A stretch of 6,345 nucleotides of DNA from Bacillota bacterium (GCA_023391955.1 JAEWAA010000668.1:1-6345), one strand, 5' to 3'; positions 1-5,246 are shown, counted from the stretch's first letter. Numbers and translations: made by a program. Notes: generated by a model not told the origin, from the letters alone.

Positions 1-37
1 CCTGCGGCGTTCCTGCCGCGCTTCCATCCGCCGCAGG
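1..37 (-). terminator. GC-rich hairpin just after the small minus-strand ORF
   Basis: CCTGCGGCG at 1-9 is perfectly complementary to CGCCGCAGG at 29-37, giving a 9-bp stem with a 19-nt loop. On the minus strand the stem starts 2 nt after the TAA stop of the 33-codon frame, which is where an intrinsic terminator would sit. The base where a U-tract would begin lies beyond the window edge, so termination cannot be confirmed. It could instead be chance pairing inside GC-rich coding sequence. Confidence 0.35.
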
Positions 38-39
38 AA

Positions 40-141
40 TTATCCGTCTGCCGTCAATTGCCGCAGCGGACCGGTGTCATAGTCCGTTTCCGCCTGATTG
101 CGCGCATGAATGAAATCGTATAACGCCAGCTTCCAGCTCAT
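40..141 (-). CDS. Small 33-aa protein, or interrupted 5' end of a longer gene
   Basis: The ATG (complement of 139-141) is preceded by AGGAGG with 8 nt spacing, so translation initiation is well supported. The peptide begins MSWKLALYDFIHARNQAETD and ends PLRQLTADG before a TAA at 40-42. It has no signal peptide or membrane segment and looks like a soluble amphipathic N-terminus. In the same frame after the stop, 13 further codons run to the window edge without another stop and read FLRRMEARQERRR, which looks coding. Two readings compete. It may be a complete micro-protein followed by a terminator hairpin (1-37). Or it may be a longer gene broken by a nonsense change at codon 34. From memory the N-terminus recalls the start of Paenibacillus putative amidases (Amidase_6), but that resemblance is weak and unverified. 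It is transcribed divergently from acnA. Confidence 0.5.
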   Translation of the reverse strand: MSWKLALYDFIHARNQAETDYDTGPLRQLTADG

Positions 142-166
142 GCCGGTCTCCTCCTGTCTTGAAAGT

Positions 167-187
167 TGTCAGGTACAATATATGACA
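167..187. promoter_or_regulatory. TGTCA-N11-TGACA inverted repeat over a possible minus-strand -10
   Basis: TGTCA (167-171) and TGACA (183-187) form a 5-bp inverted repeat with an 11-bp spacer. The spacer contains TATATT on the minus strand (182 to 177), a possible -10 about 35 nt upstream of the minus-strand ATG. The best -35 at usable spacing (TTCATG, 206 to 201) is poor. This is a candidate promoter and operator for the small divergent gene; such a short repeat may also occur by chance. Confidence 0.2.
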
Positions 188-228
188 GTTGGAGAGGGTT
201 CATGAATGGGAAAGGGGGCAATTTGGCA

Positions 229-257
229 TTTACGAACCGCAGGAAACCCGCTATACT
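229..257 (+). promoter_or_regulatory. Probable acnA promoter (sigma-A type)
   Basis: TTTACG (229-234) matches the -35 consensus at 4 of 6 bases and TATACT (252-257) the -10 at 5 of 6, with an ideal 17-bp spacer. The predicted transcript start near 264 gives a leader of about 54 nt before the acnA ATG. No other hexamer pair of similar quality is evident upstream of acnA. I did not see the ATAA-N7-TTAT dyad of Bacillus CcpC, nor a convincing catabolite-response element. Confidence 0.6.
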
Positions 258-273
258 TAAGGTAACGAAATTT

Positions 274-300
274 TGAAATAAAGTTTCATTAGATGAAACT
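274..300 (+). promoter_or_regulatory. Three-half-site operator or leader hairpin upstream of acnA
   Basis: TGAAA (274-278), TTTCA (284-288) and TGAAA (294-298) alternate in orientation with starts exactly 10 bp apart, forming two overlapping palindromes that share the middle half-site. The second is the stronger: AGTTTCAT (282-289) and ATGAAACT (293-300) are perfect 8-bp arms with a 3-nt spacer, ending one base before the AAGGAGG ribosome binding site (301-307). It lies downstream of the predicted transcript start. A repressor bound here would act as a roadblock; alternatively the RNA could fold into a stem beside the ribosome binding site. A partial CodY-like core, AATTTTGAAAT, overlaps at 269-279, but it matches the 15-bp CodY consensus poorly. 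Confidence 0.45.
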
Positions 301-317
301 AAGGAGGTTAACTATTC

Positions 318-3026
318 ATGGCTTATCAGGACCGCTATTCCGTCAAAAAGAAGCTCAGCGCAGGCGGCAAGGAATACGCTTACTACGATCTGCCCGCCTT
401 ATCCGCACAATTCGGAAGCATCGACCGCCTTCCCTTCTCCATCAAGGTGCTGCTTGAGGCCGCTGTCCGCCAATTCGACGGACGCGCCATCACAGAAGAG
501 CATGTGAAGCAAATTGCCGGCTGGGCCGAGGGACGTGATGCCAATAAGGAAATCCCCTTCATCCCGGCGCGCATCGTGCTCCAGGACTTCACCGGCGTGC
601 CTGTTGTCGTGGATCTGGCGGCCATGCGTTCAGCCATGAAGGCCTCCGGCGGAGATCCGAAGAAAATCAACCCCCTGGTTCCCGTCGATCTGGTCATCGA
701 CCACTCCATCATGGTGGATGCCTTCGGCTCAAAGGAAGCGGAGGAATACAACACCAAGGTGGAGTTTGAGCGCAATGGAGAGCGTTACCGGTTCCTCCGC
801 TGGGCACAAACCGCCTTTGATAACTTCCGTGCCGTGCCTCCGGGCACCGGAATTGTCCACCAAGTCAACTTGGAATACCTGGCTTCCGTCACCGCCGTGA
901 AAAATGTGGACGGCGAGCTGGTAGCGTATCCCGACTCCCTGGTGGGCACCGACTCCCACACCACCATGATCAACGGCTTGGGTGTCGTTGGCTGGGGTGT
1001 CGGCGGCATCGAGGCGGAAGCCTGTATGCTCGGCCAGCCTCTCTACTTCGTCACGCCGGATGTCATCGGCTTCAAGCTCACCGGCAGCCTGCCTGAAGGC
1101 GCCACCGCCACCGACCTGGCGCTGACTGTTACCCAGATGCTCCGCAGAAAAGGCGTCGTCGGCAAATTCGTGGAATATTACGGCCCCGGCTTATCCGGCA
1201 TGAGCCTGGCAGACCGGGCCACCGTAGCGAACATGAGCCCGGAATACGGAGCTACCGTCGGCTTTTTCCCGGTGGACGACGAAACTCTGAACTACCTGCG
1301 CTTGACCGGCCGGGACGAGGAGCAAATCGCCCTGGTAGAGGCCTATTACAAGGCACAGGGCATGTTCCGTACGGACAGCACTCCCGACCCGGTATTCAGC
1401 GACACCATCGAGCTGGATCTGTCCACCGTGGTGCCCAGCCTTGCCGGACCCAAACGTCCCCAGGACCGTGTGGAGCTGTCCCGCATGAAGGAAGAATACA
1501 ACGCCATCGTACGGGCGCCTGTAGACAAGGGCGGCTATGGCCTGCCGGAGAAAAAGCTGATTGAGGAAGAGGTCACCATCTATTCCCCGGACGGCAAAAG
1601 CTCTCTCATGCGCAATGGTGCTGTCGTCATCGCCGCCATTACCAGCTGTACCAATACCTCCAACCCCAGTGTGATGCTGGGTGCAGGCCTCGTCGCCAAA
1701 AAAGCTGTGGAGCGCGGTTTGACTAAACCCGCTTACGTGAAGAGCAGCCTGACCCCAGGCTCCCTGGTGGTCACAGAATACCTGAAAAATGCCGGACTCC
1801 TCCCCGCCCTGGAGGAGCTGGGCTTCCACGTTACCGGGTACGGCTGCGGCACCTGTATCGGCAACAGCGGACCATTGCCGGATGAAGTGTCCAAGGCCGT
1901 CGCCGACAACGATATGACCGTCGCCGCCGTCCTCTCCGGCAACCGGAACTTCGAGGGCCGGGTCCATGCCCAGGTGAAGGCCAACTACCTGGCTTCTCCG
2001 CCATTGGTTGTGGCTTATGCCCTGGCGGGAACCGTAAATATTGACCTTACCACCGAGCCCATCGGTTACGACAAAAGCAATACGCCGGTGTTCCTGAAGG
2101 ACATCTGGCCCACCAACGAGGAAATCCAGGCAGCCGTGAAGGCGGCTATCGATCCCGCTATGTTCCGGGACAAATACAAGAACGTCTTCAATGCCAACGA
2201 ACGCTGGAATGCCATCGAGGTGCCCGAGGGCGAGCTCTACGAGTGGGATGCCTCCTCCACTTATATTCAGGAGCCCCCCTTCTTCAAGGATCTGGCAGCC
2301 GAGCCCGGCCATATCGGCGATATCGGAGACGCGCGGGTGCTGGCACTGCTGGGCGACTCTGTCACCACTGACCATATTTCCCCTGCAGGGAACATCAAGG
2401 CGGATTCTCCCGCGGGCAAATATCTCATCAGCCATGGCGTCAAACGCGAGGACTTCAACTCCTACGGCTCCCGCCGCGGCAACCATGAGGTCATGATGCG
2501 GGGAACCTTCGCTAACATCCGCATCCGCAATGCCGTAGCCCCGGGCACCGAGGGCGGCGTCACCACTTACTTGCCCACAGGCGAGGTGGAGTCCATCTAT
2601 GATGCCTCCATGAAGTACCAGGAGGCCGGCACCAATCTGGTGGTTATCGCCGGCAAGGAATACGGCACCGGCAGCTCCCGGGACTGGGCCGCCAAGGGCA
2701 CCCTGCTCCTCGGCGTCAAGGCCGTCATCACCGAAAGCTACGAGCGGATCCACCGGAGCAATCTGGTAGGCATGGGTGTGCTGCCTCTGCAATTTGTGGA
2801 CGGAGCCGATTGGAAGAGCCTCGGCATCACAGGCACCGAAACCTTTTCCGTGTCCGGCTTAAGCGATGATATCCAGCCCGGCCAGCAGGTCACCGTCACT
2901 GCGGTCCGCACCGACGGCAGCAGCTTTACCTTCCCCGCGGCCGTCCGCCTGGACAGTCTGGTGGATGTGGACTACTACCGAAACGGCGGCATCCTTCAAA
3001 CCGTCCTCCGCCAATTAATGGCATAA
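318..3026 (+). CDS. acnA: Aconitate hydratase (aconitase A, CitB type)
   Basis: This cytosolic [4Fe-4S] enzyme interconverts citrate and isocitrate through cis-aconitate in the TCA cycle. In Bacillus the homologue CitB also binds RNA when the cluster is lost; that is known of the family and not shown here. The 902-aa length is normal for the AcnA/IRP1 group. The cluster ligands are evident: Cys444 in SCTNTSNPSVM, and Cys510 and Cys513 in GYGCGTCIGNSG. Active-site motifs include VDLVIDHS and GTDSHTTMINGLG in the N-terminal half. The C-terminal swivel domain shows GDSVTTDHISPAG from residue 679, YGSRRGNHEVMMRGTF, and YGTGSSRDWAAKG from residue 782. The ATG follows AAGGAGGT (301-308) with 10 nt spacing. 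The gene is monocistronic: its own promoter lies upstream and a terminator follows within 30 nt. Codon use is strongly biased to G/C at third positions, as expected of a highly expressed host gene. No frameshift or missing motif is seen. Confidence 0.98.
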   Translation: MAYQDRYSVKKKLSAGGKEYAYYDLPALSAQFGSIDRLPFSIKVLLEAAVRQFDGRAITEEHVKQIAGWAEGRDANKEIPFIPARIVLQDFTGVPVVVDLAAMRSAMKASGGDPKKINPLVPVDLVIDHSIMVDAFGSKEAEEYNTKVEFERNGERYRFLRWAQTAFDNFRAVPPGTGIVHQVNLEYLASVTAVKNVDGELVAYPDSLVGTDSHTTMINGLGVVGWGVGGIEAEACMLGQPLYFVTPDVIGFKLTGSLPEGATATDLALTVTQMLRRKGVVGKFVEYYGPGLSGMSLADRATVANMSPEYGATVGFFPVDDETLNYLRLTGRDEEQIALVEAYYKAQGMFRTDSTPDPVFSDTIELDLSTVVPSLAGPKRPQDRVELSRMKEEYNAIVRAPVDKGGYGLPEKKLIEEEVTIYSPDGKSSLMRNGAVVIAAITSCTNTSNPSVMLGAGLVAKKAVERGLTKPAYVKSSLTPGSLVVTEYLKNAGLLPALEELGFHVTGYGCGTCIGNSGPLPDEVSKAVADNDMTVAAVLSGNRNFEGRVHAQVKANYLASPPLVVAYALAGTVNIDLTTEPIGYDKSNTPVFLKDIWPTNEEIQAAVKAAIDPAMFRDKYKNVFNANERWNAIEVPEGELYEWDASSTYIQEPPFFKDLAAEPGHIGDIGDARVLALLGDSVTTDHISPAGNIKADSPAGKYLISHGVKREDFNSYGSRRGNHEVMMRGTFANIRIRNAVAPGTEGGVTTYLPTGEVESIYDASMKYQEAGTNLVVIAGKEYGTGSSRDWAAKGTLLLGVKAVITESYERIHRSNLVGMGVLPLQFVDGADWKSLGITGTETFSVSGLSDDIQPGQQVTVTAVRTDGSSFTFPAAVRLDSLVDVDYYRNGGILQTVLRQLMA

Positions 3027-3050
3027 ACGAATGGTTCATCCTTTTCATCA

Positions 3051-3089
3051 ACCGGCCTCCACTCCTGTGTGGGGGCCGGTTTAATAATA
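3051..3089 (+). terminator. Intrinsic terminator of acnA
   Basis: Positions 3051-3062 pair with 3069-3080 in a 12-bp stem (one G-U pair, ACCGGCC/GGCCGGT at its base) with a 6-nt loop. TTTAATAAT follows directly. The stem is strong; the U-tract is interrupted by A residues. It lies 25 nt after the acnA stop and 36 bp before the left inverted repeat of the downstream element. Confidence 0.85.
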
Positions 3090-3115
3090 TCCGTGAGCCC
3101 TCCCTAGGCCCGCCA

Positions 3116-3163
3116 TATATCGCTTTTCGCCCCCTTGTCGTCCACTATCCCCTTTACTCAGGA
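3116..3163 (+). repeat. Left terminal inverted repeat (48 bp)
   Basis: Aligned without gaps to the reverse complement of 4477-4524, 41 of 48 positions match. The identical blocks are TATATCGCTT at the outer end, a central TTGTCGTCCAC (3135-3145), and CTCAGGA at the inner end (3157-3163). Mismatches cluster in two pyrimidine-rich segments. Similarity stops abruptly outside 3116 and inside 3163, which is typical of true element ends. Confidence 0.85.
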
Positions 3164-3190
3164 CCTCACTAAACTTCACAACAGATCGCT

Positions 3191-3241
3191 CCTTAATTTG
3201 AACCGCTCCTTACTTTCAATTTCACCTTACTTTGAACTGCT
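3191..3241 (+). repeat. Three tandem 17-bp repeats in the left arm
   Basis: The units are CCTTAATTTGAACCGCT (3191-3207), CCTTACTTTCAATTTCA (3208-3224) and CCTTACTTTGAACTGCT (3225-3241). Units 1 and 3 match at 15 of 17 positions, units 2 and 3 at 13 of 17. They lie between the left inverted repeat and the promoter of the transposase-like gene. Related CTTTACTCA motifs occur at 3152 and 3260, and CTTAATTT recurs in the right arm near 4332. They could be subterminal binding sites for the element's own protein; the function is inferred only. Confidence 0.6.
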
Positions 3242-3318
3242 GCTTCATCATCCATCTCTCTTTACTCAAAAGGCTTCAGCTACCGGCAAATCACTAGAAT
3301 TATTCTCCAAAAAATTAC

Positions 3319-3347
3319 TTGAAACAAGAACAAATGTTCGTTATAAT
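3319..3347 (+). promoter_or_regulatory. Strong promoter of the transposase-like gene
   Basis: TTGAAA (3319-3324) matches the -35 consensus at 5 of 6 bases and TATAAT (3342-3347) is a perfect -10, with a 17-bp spacer. The predicted start of transcription is near 3354, about 34 nt before the ATG at 3388. This is the best promoter in the window and is unexpectedly strong for an insertion sequence, unless it is tightly repressed. Confidence 0.85.
3327..3340. promoter_or_regulatory. LexA/DinR operator (SOS box) inside the promoter
   Basis: AGAACAAATGTTCG matches the Bacillus LexA consensus CGAACRNRYGTTYG at 13 of 14 positions, including the invariant GAAC-N4-GTTC dyad. It fills the spacer between the -35 and -10 hexamers, so bound LexA would block RNA polymerase. 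By established SOS logic, RecA-stimulated LexA self-cleavage after DNA damage would turn the downstream gene on. No second GAAC-N4-GTTC dyad was noticed elsewhere in the window. Confidence 0.85.
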
Positions 3348-3387
3348 ATGGGTATTAGTTCCAACAGACAGAAGGAGTGACGGCCGG

Positions 3388-4305
3388 ATGTGTGCCTGCA
3401 GCGTTGCGATACAAGAACCAAATAAAGGCTTGTATATCCCCACTCCTCAACCTGTTCCATCGGGGGAACAGACATTTTGGGAACAGCTTCTGTCATCGGA
3501 GCGGGCATGTTCAGAGTACCTGTTTCAACTCAAATGGCCACAGGGGTTCCGTTGCCCATATTGCGGTCATGGACATGCATATGCCATCAATACGCGGAGG
3601 CAGCCTCTCTATGAATGCTCATGCTGCAAACATCAGACCTCGTTGACCGCAGGCACCCTCATGGAACGATCCCGTACTCCTTTAACCAAATGGTTTACAG
3701 CCATTTACTATATATCCAACCCGCACACAGGTATCAACGCCGTTGCTTTGCAGCATCTTCTTCATGTTACCTACAAAACCGCATGGAGCATGCTGCATGC
3801 GATCCGGCAAGCCATGTCCCATGACGAGAGTATGCTTCCGCTTTCCGGACAGGTACAGGTTCACGGCGCTACCTTGACTCTTTGGGAAACTGCCATCGGC
3901 TTTTTTGTTCCTCCCACTACCCCATCCGTTCTGGTTGGACTTTCCCTGACACAGGAGGGCAAACCGGCCCGTGTCCGCATGCAAGCCATATGTGCCAGCG
4001 ATTATGATGGAGGCCAGCCCTCCGCTGAAGCCTTTACGGACTTTTGCGGCCTTCATCTCGCTCCAAAGGATCAAATTTCCTCTCTCGAATGCAAACGCTA
4101 CGGCCCCCGCAAGCTAAAAAAGGGCTTGCCTCTCGTGCGTCAGACTGCAGAATGGTTGAACAGCACCTTCCATGGAATAGGCTCCAAATACAGGCAGCGG
4201 TATTTGAACGAATTTTGCTGCCGCATGAATTTGGTGCTGGCAGGGCTCAACCCATTCCACGAAATCAGCCTTATGTGTGCCCGTCCGATCTGCTATTCCT
4301 ACTAA
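3388..4305 (+). CDS. IS1595-family transposase-like protein, catalytic residues apparently lost
   Basis: This is a 305-aa protein. Residues 56-80 form a zinc ribbon (C56-x2-C59 and C77-x2-C80) of the IS1595 type. A helical segment follows that is near-canonical for the family (SRTPLTKWFTAIYYIS from 95, then YKTAWSMLHAIRQAM from 129). The C-terminal STFHGIGSKYRQRYLNEF (259-276) is also a family signature. The DDE region is odd. The usual V-x-V-D-E reads VQVHG (156-160), with H159 in place of the first Asp. The segment before Y238 lacks the second Asp (SSLECKRY). The N-x-K before the C-terminal signature is Q252-x-A254 by eye alignment. So DNA binding is likely and strand transfer doubtful. The ATG at 3388 follows AAGGAGTGA with 10 nt spacing. 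The frame stays open further upstream, but those start codons precede the predicted transcript start. Expression should be SOS-controlled (LexA box 3327-3340). It could act as a DNA-damage-induced DNA-binding or regulatory protein; this is inference. Confidence 0.85.
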   Translation: MCACSVAIQEPNKGLYIPTPQPVPSGEQTFWEQLLSSERACSEYLFQLKWPQGFRCPYCGHGHAYAINTRRQPLYECSCCKHQTSLTAGTLMERSRTPLTKWFTAIYYISNPHTGINAVALQHLLHVTYKTAWSMLHAIRQAMSHDESMLPLSGQVQVHGATLTLWETAIGFFVPPTTPSVLVGLSLTQEGKPARVRMQAICASDYDGGQPSAEAFTDFCGLHLAPKDQISSLECKRYGPRKLKKGLPLVRQTAEWLNSTFHGIGSKYRQRYLNEFCCRMNLVLAGLNPFHEISLMCARPICYSY

Positions 4306-4476
4306 ATCGTTCATCACTCTTGTGAGGTCTGCTTAATTTCCTCTACCTTCTATCTTGCTCCTCCTGATTAAAATCGGCTATCTGCCAGTCTCAATCCCTT
4401 CTTTGCTGCGTCCAATTTACGTTAAAGAGATACTCCTGCCCCTGTTCTATGCCCCCTTCCACATTACATTCCTTTT

Positions 4477-4524
4477 TCCTGAGCGAAGGGGAGAGTGGAC
4501 GACAAGGAGGGGGCAAGCGATATA
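4477..4524 (-). repeat. Right terminal inverted repeat (48 bp)
   Basis: This is the partner of 3116-3163 in opposite orientation, with 41 of 48 positions identical without gaps. On the plus strand it shows TCCTGAG at the inner end (4477-4483), GTGGACGACAA in the middle (4495-4505), and AAGCGATATA at the outer end (4515-4524). The copy is very purine-rich on the plus strand (GGAGGGGG at 4506-4513). Confidence 0.85.
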
Positions 4525-4534
4525 CAAGGAGGGG
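4502..4534 (+). repeat. Direct repeat ACAAGGAGGGG, two copies 22 bp apart
   Basis: ACAAGGAGGGG occurs at 4502-4512, inside the right inverted repeat, and again at 4524-4534, straddling its outer edge. It is absent from the matching place outside the left repeat. It may reflect a local duplication at the element end or an extra protein-binding site. Both copies look like ribosome binding sites, and the second precedes an ATG at ideal distance. Confidence 0.5.
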
Positions 4535-4539
4535 AGAAG

Positions 4540-4608
4540 ATGACTGTTCCCTCTCAAGGCTTTTCAGCCTTTGACTCACCCGGACCTCACCACCTCTGGG
4601 CACGATAA
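4540..4608 (+). CDS. Possible 22-aa peptide with an ideal ribosome binding site
   Basis: ATG at 4540 is preceded by AAGGAGG (4526-4532) with 7 nt spacing. The frame begins MTVPSQGFSAF and ends HHLWAR before TAA. No family is recognised, there is no hydrophobic segment, and no promoter is evident nearby. The ribosome binding site overlaps the purine-rich direct repeat at the end of the mobile element, so it may be accidental. If real, the peptide would be a leader or orphan micro-protein expressed by read-through from the element. Confidence 0.2.
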   Translation: MTVPSQGFSAFDSPGPHHLWAR

Positions 4609-4609
4609 G

Positions 4610-4632
4610 TCTAGCCTCCCCTAGAGGCTGGA
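4610..4632. other. Weak hairpin without a U-tract
   Basis: Positions 4610-4618 pair with 4624-4632 in a 9-bp stem (AGCCTC/GAGGCT core, one G-U pair) with a 5-nt loop. No run of T follows on either strand, so it is not a standard terminator. It lies 2 nt past the stop of the 22-codon ORF. Confidence 0.35.
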
Positions 4633-4754
4633 TTGATATTGATATTGCCTTGGTGCTGGTGGTGGATGGAAGAAAGTGGGGACAGCCTCTATACTATCTA
4701 TGTAGAATAGAGCTATGTACGAGTTTACTATCACACATAATGGAGGATGGCGCG

Positions 4755-5156
4755 GTGGGGATTTTGCGGGATACACATGCGATTTTTATTCTGTTTGCGA
4801 AGAATCAGGAGAAGTCCCGGGAGTTTTATCGGGATGTCTTGGGTATTGAGCCTTCCTTGGATGTGCCGGGGATGACGGAGTTTGCGATTTCGGAAACTGC
4901 TAAGCTTGGGCTTATGCCGGAGGAGGGAATCTCGAGAATTCTGGAAGGACGGATTCCCCACCCGCACCTTGCGGGCGGGGCGCCGCGGAGCGAGCTGTAT
5001 TTGTATGTGGAGCATCCCGATGCCTATTTCGGCCGCCTGGAAGCCGCCGGAGGCAAGCAGGTGAGCGCAGGCTCGGTCCGTAATTGGGGGGACTATGTGG
5101 CGTACGGAACTGATCCGGACGGCCATCTGGTAGCATTCGCAGAAAAAAGGGAATAG
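4755..5156 (+). CDS. VOC family protein (glyoxalase/bleomycin-resistance/dioxygenase fold)
   Basis: This 133-aa cytosolic protein shows two beta-alpha-beta-beta-beta halves. The first starts THAIFILFAKNQEKSREFYR (7-26) and continues DVLGIEPSLDVPGM. The second starts SELYLYVEHPDAYFGRLEAAG (79-99) and ends WGDYVAYGTDPDGHLVAFAE. Such proteins bind metal or small ligands, with activities from glyoxalase to antibiotic sequestration; nothing here fixes the substrate. Possible metal ligands are H8, E80 or E86, and E130, but the set is not diagnostic. I chose GTG at 4755 because GGAGG (4742-4746) lies 8 nt upstream. The in-frame ATG at 4740 has no ribosome binding site, and upstream extension to 4650 adds unconserved-looking residues. 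The length suits a single VOC unit of about 120-135 aa. A terminator-like hairpin follows within 3 nt of the stop, so it is probably a single-gene unit. Confidence 0.85.
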   Translation: MGILRDTHAIFILFAKNQEKSREFYRDVLGIEPSLDVPGMTEFAISETAKLGLMPEEGISRILEGRIPHPHLAGGAPRSELYLYVEHPDAYFGRLEAAGGKQVSAGSVRNWGDYVAYGTDPDGHLVAFAEKRE

Positions 5157-5158
5157 CT

Positions 5159-5209
5159 AAAAAGATTGCAAGAGCAGAATAGCGGTAAACCCGCTGCTGC
5201 AACCTTTTT
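5159..5209. terminator. Bidirectional intrinsic terminator between the VOC and SLH genes
   Basis: AAAAAG (5159-5164) plus TTGC (5166-5169) pair with GCAA (5199-5202) plus CTTTTT (5204-5209), with a single A-C mismatch. Inside, AGCGG (5181-5185) pairs with CCGCT (5191-5195) across a TAAAC loop, and GCAG/CTGC extends it. The T5 run serves the plus strand and the A5 run gives a U-tract on the minus strand. It begins 3 nt after the VOC stop. The gap to the SLH start is then only 37 nt and shows no clear promoter, so this hairpin may also act as an attenuator for the SLH gene. Confidence 0.75.
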
Positions 5210-5246
5210 GAGCCTGAAGGCGTCTGTAAGGCTGGAGGTGATTCCC

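Larger units (their letters stand above)
3116..4524 (+). mobile_element. IS1595-like element, 1409 bp, with LexA-boxed transposase-like gene
   Basis: Two 48-bp inverted repeats (3116-3163 and 4477-4524) flank a single gene whose product has the IS1595-family zinc-ribbon architecture. Size, one-gene organisation and ends fit an insertion sequence. Base composition is lower in G+C and less biased than in acnA, suggesting acquisition. The element sits cleanly between the acnA terminator and the next gene. I find no convincing 8-bp target duplication at either edge, and the protein seems to lack the family's catalytic residues. This may therefore be an old, immobile or domesticated copy. Alternatively the flanking repeats may be a dispersed intergenic repeat that happens to bracket the gene. 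The exact outer boundaries are uncertain by a few bases, because the repeats end in an AT alternation. Confidence 0.65.
4306..4754. other. Gene-poor stretch between the transposase-like gene and the VOC gene
   Basis: From 4306 to 4476 (right arm of the element) I see no gene and no terminator with a U-tract; a short TCAC/GTGA pairing at 4313-4325 is too weak. The right inverted repeat follows, then a possible 22-codon ORF, a hairpin at 4610-4632, and a small tandem repeat (ATTGAT twice plus ATTG, 4632-4647). TATACT (4690-4695) and TAGAAT (4703-4708) are possible -10 elements for the VOC gene. Only a GGGACA-like -35 (4679-4684, 18 bp from TAGAAT) is available, so that promoter is uncertain. 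Confidence 0.5.

Noticed and set aside
223..257. TTGGCA (223-228) as the -35 of the acnA promoter
   Set aside because: The spacing to TATACT is 23 bp, too long; TTTACG at 229 gives a 17-bp spacer.
1191..2792. Long open frame (533 codons) on the strand opposite acnA
   Set aside because: It lies wholly antisense within acnA, whose strong G/C third-position bias removes stops in other frames. It has no ribosome binding site and no recognisable protein motif.
3135..3380. 81-codon frame with a TTG start between acnA and the transposase-like gene
   Set aside because: It has no ribosome binding site, starts inside the inverted repeat, and runs through the tandem repeats, the promoter and the LexA box. 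Its composition does not look coding.
3319..3387. N-terminal extension of the transposase-like protein to the TTG at 3319
   Set aside because: That TTG is the -35 hexamer of the gene's own promoter, and the ATG at 3334 is also upstream of the predicted transcript start. The ATG at 3388 has a ribosome binding site.
3108..4532. 8-bp target-site duplication flanking the element
   Set aside because: The bases just outside either inverted repeat (GCCCGCCA on the left, CAAGGAGG on the right) do not match. The shared ATAT at the edges is symmetric and so cannot be told apart from the repeat itself.
4554..4574. Hairpin TCAAGGC / GCCTTTGA as a terminator
   Set aside because: The stem is short with a bulge, and no U-tract follows on either strand.
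4355..4603. 62- and 70-codon frames on the two strands downstream of the transposase-like gene
   Set aside because: They start at TTG and GTG without ribosome binding sites, cross the right inverted repeat, and show no family features.
4731..5202. Minus-strand frames of 131 and 96 codons opposite the VOC gene
   Set aside because: They are antisense to a well-supported VOC coding sequence, without ribosome binding sites or recognisable domains.
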